Notes under the pieces: generated by a model
Seen by the model: only the letters and a program-made list of their open reading frames with translations
Database searches by the model: none
What the model was told of the DNA's origin: nothing
In this document: one piece after another, positions 5,958 to 9,720 of the stretch
Position numbering within the stretch: the first letter of the stretch is position 1
Layout: the number at the start of each line of letters is the position of its first letter
Assembly (NCBI GenBank): GCA_030673355.1
Contig: DAOVJF010000065.1
Span: 1 to 9,720, forward strand
DNA: 9,720 nt
Reading direction: 5' to 3'
Source of the DNA: Planctomycetota bacterium
GTDB taxonomy: Bacteria > JAJVIF01 > JAPKYR01
Made by a program: the position numbers and the translations under genes

Positions 5958-7094
5958 ATGGTTGATGTTACCAGCTTTTTCAGGCCGCACCTGAAAAAGG
6001 TCAGACCGTATGTGCCCGGAAAACCGATAGCCGAGGTACAGCGCGAACTAGGCTATGTCGGCGAGATTCTGAAATTAGCCTCAAATGAAAATGTCCTCGG
6101 ACCATCCCCACTTGCGCTCGAAGCGATTAAAAAAGAACTCCCGAATATCTGGCTCTATCCCGCTGATTCGGTATATTACCTGAAAAAGGAACTTGCAGAA
6201 CTGCATGGCGTTCCGGTGGAATCCATTGTTGTTGGAAACGGTGCGGTCGAAGTTATTTATCTCCTCGCGCAGGCAACGCTGAATCCTGGCGATGAAATTA
6301 TCATGGGGCAGCCCGCATTCATGATCTACGAGATCATGGCGCAGATGCATGATGCTACCAGGATCGCGATCGGCCATCCGGATTACCGAAACGACCTCAA
6401 GGCTTTCGCGGAGCATGTGTCGGACAGGACAAAAATCGCCTGGATCGACAACCCGAACAATCCCACGGGATCGTACTGTTCGAAAACCGAAGTCCTGGAG
6501 TTCATTGAACAGGTAGATGATAGATGCCTTGTCGTTATCGATGAAGCGTACCAGCACTTTGTGGATCATCCCGACCCCTGCGACGGGATCGAGCTTTTTA
6601 AAAACGGGCACGAAAATATAATCACGCTACGGACGTTCTCAAAAGTAATTGGACTTGCCGGGATACGGTGCGGTTATGGAATCATGCATCCCGAACTTGC
6701 ATTAATGCTCGACACGCTAAGGATCAATTTCTCTGTTAATTCACTCGCCCAGGTTGCCGTTCTTGCCGCGATTAAGGATAAGGAGCACATGGTGAAAAGC
6801 CGGCAGCTTGTTCTCGACGGACGGGAATATTTGTACGGACAGTTCGATCAGCTCGGCTTGAGTTACAACGAAACCCAGGGAAATTACATCTGGGTTGATT
6901 TCGGTTACGATGCGAAGGGAATCAGCGAATTTCTCCTTCATGAGGGAGTGATCATCCGTCCAGGCTGGATATTTGGATCGCCTACCTGCGCGAGGGTAAG
7001 CATTGGAAATCAGCATCAGAATGAAATATTCATTGAAAAGTTAAAAAATGCGCTAAAAACCAGTGTCGGGAAGAGCAAGCAATTGTCGGTTTGA
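5958..7094 (+). CDS. hisC: Histidinol-phosphate aminotransferase (HisC family)
   Basis: A PLP-dependent class II aminotransferase (fold type I) of 378 residues, close to the usual 350-370. HisC converts imidazole-acetol phosphate to histidinol phosphate with glutamate as donor, in the cytoplasm. Numbered from the ATG at 5958, visible residues are ASNENVLGPSP (41-51), the PNNPTG motif (166-171), D195 and Y198 of VVIDEAYQHF, the Schiff-base lysine K229 in LRTFSKVIGLAGIRCGYG, R237, and R346 in the C-terminal ARVSIGNQHQN stretch that binds the substrate carboxylate. An in-frame ATG at 5928 would add 10 residues, but GGGAGG (5944-5949) lies 8 nt before 5958 and the promoter start falls at about 5929, so 5958 is chosen. 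No other his gene is near. Some HisC homologs also act on Phe/Tyr precursors, so an aromatic aminotransferase role cannot be excluded. Confidence 0.92.
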   Translation: MVDVTSFFRPHLKKVRPYVPGKPIAEVQRELGYVGEILKLASNENVLGPSPLALEAIKKELPNIWLYPADSVYYLKKELAELHGVPVESIVVGNGAVEVIYLLAQATLNPGDEIIMGQPAFMIYEIMAQMHDATRIAIGHPDYRNDLKAFAEHVSDRTKIAWIDNPNNPTGSYCSKTEVLEFIEQVDDRCLVVIDEAYQHFVDHPDPCDGIELFKNGHENIITLRTFSKVIGLAGIRCGYGIMHPELALMLDTLRINFSVNSLAQVAVLAAIKDKEHMVKSRQLVLDGREYLYGQFDQLGLSYNETQGNYIWVDFGYDAKGISEFLLHEGVIIRPGWIFGSPTCARVSIGNQHQNEIFIEKLKNALKTSVGKSKQLSV

Positions 7095-7120
7095 GTTTTG
7101 TCGAATCAGGGAATAATTGA

Positions 7121-7146
7121 ACCCACCTTTGCGGTGGGTATTTTTT
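7121..7146 (+). terminator. Rho-independent terminator after hisC
   Basis: ACCCACC (7121-7127) pairs perfectly with GGTGGGT (7133-7139) around a 5-nt loop, followed by A and six T. It begins 26 nt after the hisC stop codon, so hisC ends its own transcript here. Confidence 0.92.
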
Positions 7147-7365
7147 CGCAATCCCTGTAAAATCCGTAAATTAAAAACACCTGCCGTTACATTCTTTGTG
7201 CCCTTACTAATTCCTATTAAGATATATTAAATCTATTATACTTTTATATAATTTATTCATAAAAATTTTATAATTTTCATCTTTTTATATGTCAGCTTTC
7301 CCGTCTCCCACACGTTATTAATTCATAAAGACAAAATCATATTAAAACAAGTGAGGTTAGATTAA
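7147..7365. other. AT-rich intergenic region
   Basis: About 220 bp between the hisC terminator and the next gene, very AT-rich from 7201 to 7290 and with several TA-rich words that resemble -10 boxes. I could not pick out a promoter with a convincing -35. No gene or RNA is seen. The composition contrasts with the flanking coding DNA. Confidence 0.5.
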
Positions 7366-7683
7366 ATGGACTTTTTCGCAATTGAACTCCTGCGAATCAT
7401 TCATTCGTGTGAAGAGAGGGACCGTCCCGAACTGATTCCAAAGCCCGGCCTGGTAAGGACAGACCCCCATTTCTCCGAAGCCCTGGACTATCTTCTGGAT
7501 TGCGGATATGTCAGGGTGATATGGGTAACGAATTCGCAAGGTCAAAATCCGGGCGGAAAACATGGAGCATGTATTCTCAATGCCGATGCCGATTTGCTTA
7601 CGATCACTGAATCGGGAATCAGGCAGCTCCTGAAACATTACGAGCAAAGTGAACTTCGTGAACTTACCGCTCACCATCCCTGA
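7366..7683 (+). CDS. Small protein, possible winged-helix fold, unknown function
   Basis: A 105-residue soluble protein that I do not recognise. The pattern fits a small winged-helix protein: a helix at residues 4-14 (FAIELLRIIHS), a helix and turn at 36-52 (FSEALDYLLDCGYVRVI), a Gly/Asn-rich turn (57-67), and then LLTITESGIRQLLKHY (77-92). The last piece resembles the LT-x-x-G wing-to-helix end found in many winged-helix regulators. The long insert between the second helix and the wing, and the lack of a clear recognition helix, make this tentative. GAGG (7353-7356) lies 9 nt before the ATG. The opposite strand has an overlapping 113-residue frame with no such site and no plausible fold, so the plus strand is preferred. 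The next gene has its own promoter, so the two need not be functionally linked. Confidence 0.65.
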   Translation: MDFFAIELLRIIHSCEERDRPELIPKPGLVRTDPHFSEALDYLLDCGYVRVIWVTNSQGQNPGGKHGACILNADADLLTITESGIRQLLKHYEQSELRELTAHHP

Positions 7684-7710
7684 CGGGGGCAGGTACAAGG
7701 GTAATTGTCA

Positions 7711-7739
7711 TTGACCGGCTCCGGGTTTTGACGTATACT
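7711..7739 (+). promoter_or_regulatory. Sigma70-type promoter of the lipoprotein gene
   Basis: TTGACC (7711-7716), a 17-bp spacer and TATACT (7734-7739), each five of six consensus bases. The predicted start near 7746 gives a leader of about 36 nt. It lies in the 98-bp gap after the small gene and, with the tRNA-tuf promoter, is one of the two best promoters in the window. Confidence 0.8.
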
Positions 7740-7769
7740 ATGTGTATAAAATCCTATTGCATATTATTT

Positions 7770-7774
7770 GGAGG
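7770..7774 (+). promoter_or_regulatory. Shine-Dalgarno site of the lipoprotein gene
   Basis: GGAGG with 7 nt to the ATG at 7782. This fixes the start and signals efficient translation. Confidence 0.85.
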
Positions 7775-7781
7775 CTGCCTT

Positions 7782-9720
7782 ATGTTCCAGCACCGGACGT
7801 CTCTTTTCCTGGTGCTCGTATCCATTATGGCGATAATTGGCTGCGCCAATAACACACCAGTAATTCCATCTGATAATATTTTCGAGCCATTAACTTCACC
7901 CGGCAAAACTGTGAATCAGCAATCGCGCTGGCTCGGGGGGTTATGGCAACTTGGCCTCGACACCGAAAATGAGACCGTTGAGGCTATCCCGCTTCGTACC
8001 GCGGATTTCCATTTCAACCTCATCCCGGTATTTTTCGAGGGCACCCCTAATACCAAACTCGGTTTCTCAAACATCCAATGGGATGCATCCAACCATCAGT
8101 TCCAGATTGATATCTCTATGACACACCCGTTCCCGGCTGCGGTGAATGTCCCTGGATTCGATGTCCGTGGAATAATTTTTACACGGGGTGGCATGTACAA
8201 TATTGCAGCCGGTAATGTAATCATGTCCGGGCCGCTTGAACCCAGACTGGCTAATGCCGACGGGTACACCAGGTGGTGGAACCCGGTGGAGTTCTTGAAT
8301 GGCCCGCTCCTGCTCTCGTATCATGACGGCCTGTATGGAACCCCTGCCGCAATCGCCAACTTCCAGGCTACGATTTATGGCTACAAGTATTATGCCGACA
8401 GTCTCGGTGCGGTTGAATCTATACATAATATGAACACCGCGGACCGTGGGGTCTTCCGACCGACAAGTACCAACACACGGCGGTTCCTGATCGATTTCGG
8501 GGATTTCCCGGATAACTGGATGATTGTAAATTATGGCTTTGATGTCTGCTGGGGGCCAATACCAGGTTGGACTCCCGGCGATGACCCCCCCGTTATTCCC
8601 GATGATTTCCCATATACCTCGAACTCCCCTGAGCCATACCGGATGCGGGTGACTGAAAGCATGAACTCCCTTACCAGGGTGGCTTCCAGTGGAACGAGCG
8701 GAACCGTCAACATTAACATCGATATTTTCGACTGGCAGGCGCTCGACCCGTTGTCCACTGTCCCGATTGAAGTCAGCGTGGTACAGGTCGAAATCCCGGT
8801 GTTCGGGATTCCGCCTGTAATTGCCACACCGGTACCAGGGAGTGGAGCCGGCGGACATATGTCGACTTACACAGCCTCAATCACAGGATCGACACCGGAT
8901 TATCTGGAAGATATCGACCTGATAGTAACGGCCACAAGTTCGGAAGGCGATTACCAGAACGGATTAACCGGGTTCCCGACAAACGATCCACTACAGGCGT
9001 TTTTCCTTCACCAGGCTCCAACATTCGATGGGACCGTATACAACGGATGGACATACAAATACACAAAACTTCTATATCCCGAATATCCAAACCAGGGCCA
9101 GAACCCTCCGGATATAGCGGTTTACAAGAAGGCAGGCATAGTTCGGGCGGCCATGGTCGACCAGATCAATCCCGATATTAATGGAACGCATGACACCAAT
9201 CCCGACAGCATCAACGAGTGGTCCAGTGATTACACCAAGTACTCACTTCCGGAGCATTACCACATGCCGACTGGCATGCTTGGTTTGACCGGCCTGTGGA
9301 ACGATGTCGGTCGTATCTGTGTTTCAGACAGCAGCACCAAGTTCTTCTTTACATCGACCAGTTCCAGTAATGAATTCGCAGACGGGGAATCCGACCCGCT
9401 GTACTCATACCTCACCTGGCTGTCGCATACATACCTCGGGAACATGCCGGCGGAATTTTATTTCTCCGTTTCCTTTTCACAGGGAGACTATCCCCGGTTC
9501 TGGTCTACCGATCCATGCAACGGGGTGAAAGTGGGCACCGACTATATCTACAACATCTTCATGTACGATGTAACCGGGATGGGGAGCGGCGATCCCGGTG
9601 TCGATCCCCAGCGATATATCATTTTAAGGTGGGCGCCGCCATACGATGAATTTTCCGCCAAATGGCAGCGACCGTTCAATGTGCCGCCCAACGGCTATGG
9701 CGAGGGATATGTCGACCGCG
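7782..9720 (+). CDS. Large secreted lipoprotein, unknown family (runs off right edge)
   Basis: The frame is open without a stop for 646 codons to the window end, so the protein is 3'-truncated by the window. The N-terminus is a lipoprotein signal peptide: MFQHRT, a hydrophobic stretch (8-19), then the lipobox IIGC with C21 as the lipidated residue. The following residues are Ala-Asn-Asn rather than Asp, so by the enteric rule it would go to the outer membrane. The mature part is rich in Gly, Pro, Asn, Thr and aromatic residues, beta-like and without membrane segments. It holds a stretch that looks like a sandwich domain: DISMTHPFPAA (107-117), then PGFDVRGIIF (121-130). Four Cys are seen including the lipobox one; no catalytic motif is evident. 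A region near 305-400 alternates hydrophobic residues like an Ig-type domain. I do not recognise the family. A cell-surface structural, binding or adhesion role is inference. Confidence 0.85.
   Translation, partial: MFQHRTSLFLVLVSIMAIIGCANNTPVIPSDNIFEPLTSPGKTVNQQSRWLGGLWQLGLDTENETVEAIPLRTADFHFNLIPVFFEGTPNTKLGFSNIQWDASNHQFQIDISMTHPFPAAVNVPGFDVRGIIFTRGGMYNIAAGNVIMSGPLEPRLANADGYTRWWNPVEFLNGPLLLSYHDGLYGTPAAIANFQATIYGYKYYADSLGAVESIHNMNTADRGVFRPTSTNTRRFLIDFGDFPDNWMIVNYGFDVCWGPIPGWTPGDDPPVIPDDFPYTSNSPEPYRMRVTESMNSLTRVASSGTSGTVNINIDIFDWQALDPLSTVPIEVSVVQVEIPVFGIPPVIATPVPGSGAGGHMSTYTASITGSTPDYLEDIDLIVTATSSEGDYQNGLTGFPTNDPLQAFFLHQAPTFDGTVYNGWTYKYTKLLYPEYPNQGQNPPDIAVYKKAGIVRAAMVDQINPDINGTHDTNPDSINEWSSDYTKYSLPEHYHMPTGMLGLTGLWNDVGRICVSDSSTKFFFTSTSSSNEFADGESDPLYSYLTWLSHTYLGNMPAEFYFSVSFSQGDYPRFWSTDPCNGVKVGTDYIYNIFMYDVTGMGSGDPGVDPQRYIILRWAPPYDEFSAKWQRPFNVPPNGYGEGYVDR

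Noticed and set aside
7357..7698. 113-codon open frame on the minus strand opposite the small winged-helix-like gene
   Set aside because: It has no Shine-Dalgarno site and no plausible fold, while the plus-strand frame has a correctly spaced GAGG and a regular helix-strand pattern.
8067..8858. 263-codon open frame on the minus strand
   Set aside because: It lies wholly inside the lipoprotein gene, is rich in Arg, His and Pro as antisense frames of GC-rich codons are, and lacks a Shine-Dalgarno site. The plus strand has a signal peptide, promoter and ribosome site.

Overview
The window looks like chromosomal DNA from a Gram-negative-type bacterium that I cannot place. The evidence is a bacterial tRNA-tuf cluster, sigma70-like promoters, good Shine-Dalgarno sites on most genes, and a lipoprotein with a clear lipobox. 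Most proteins here are recognisable only at superfamily level, which suggests a lineage far from the model phyla. That last point is inference. I saw no phage, insertion sequence, CRISPR array or plasmid signature.

Left part (1-1296, everything on the minus strand): the first 31 codons of elongation factor Tu, preceded by four tRNA genes. In transcription order these are Thr(TGT), Tyr(GTA), Gly(TCC), Thr(GGT) and then tuf, the same order as the E. coli thrU-tyrU-glyT-thrT-tufB operon. A strong promoter (TTGACA, 17 bp, TAGACT with an extended TG) sits about 140 bp upstream, and its leader can fold into two hairpins. Next, on the same strand, is a small NifX/NifB-type (MTH1175-like) protein. 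It has its own putative promoter, overlapped by a dyad that could be an operator.

Middle part (1534-5765, plus strand): a likely three-gene operon. Two paralogous polytopic membrane proteins of 650 and 652 residues resemble GT-C glycosyltransferases (GT39/ArnT/PMT-like). They flank an 81-residue protein with one membrane segment. The paralogs are alike over their whole length, including a soluble C-terminal domain, so they arose by tandem duplication. They probably move a sugar from a polyprenyl-phosphate donor on the outer face of the cytoplasmic membrane, but donor and acceptor are unknown. This cassette is the least explained and most interesting part of the window.

Right part (5917-9720, plus strand): a stand-alone histidinol-phosphate-type aminotransferase (hisC) with an extended -10 promoter and a textbook terminator; an AT-rich spacer; a 105-residue protein that may be a small winged-helix protein; and the first 646 codons of a large secreted lipoprotein with an excellent promoter and Shine-Dalgarno site, which runs off the window end. 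These genes do not form an obvious pathway with each other. The GT-C cassette and the lipoprotein are both cell-envelope genes, while tuf and the tRNAs are housekeeping genes.
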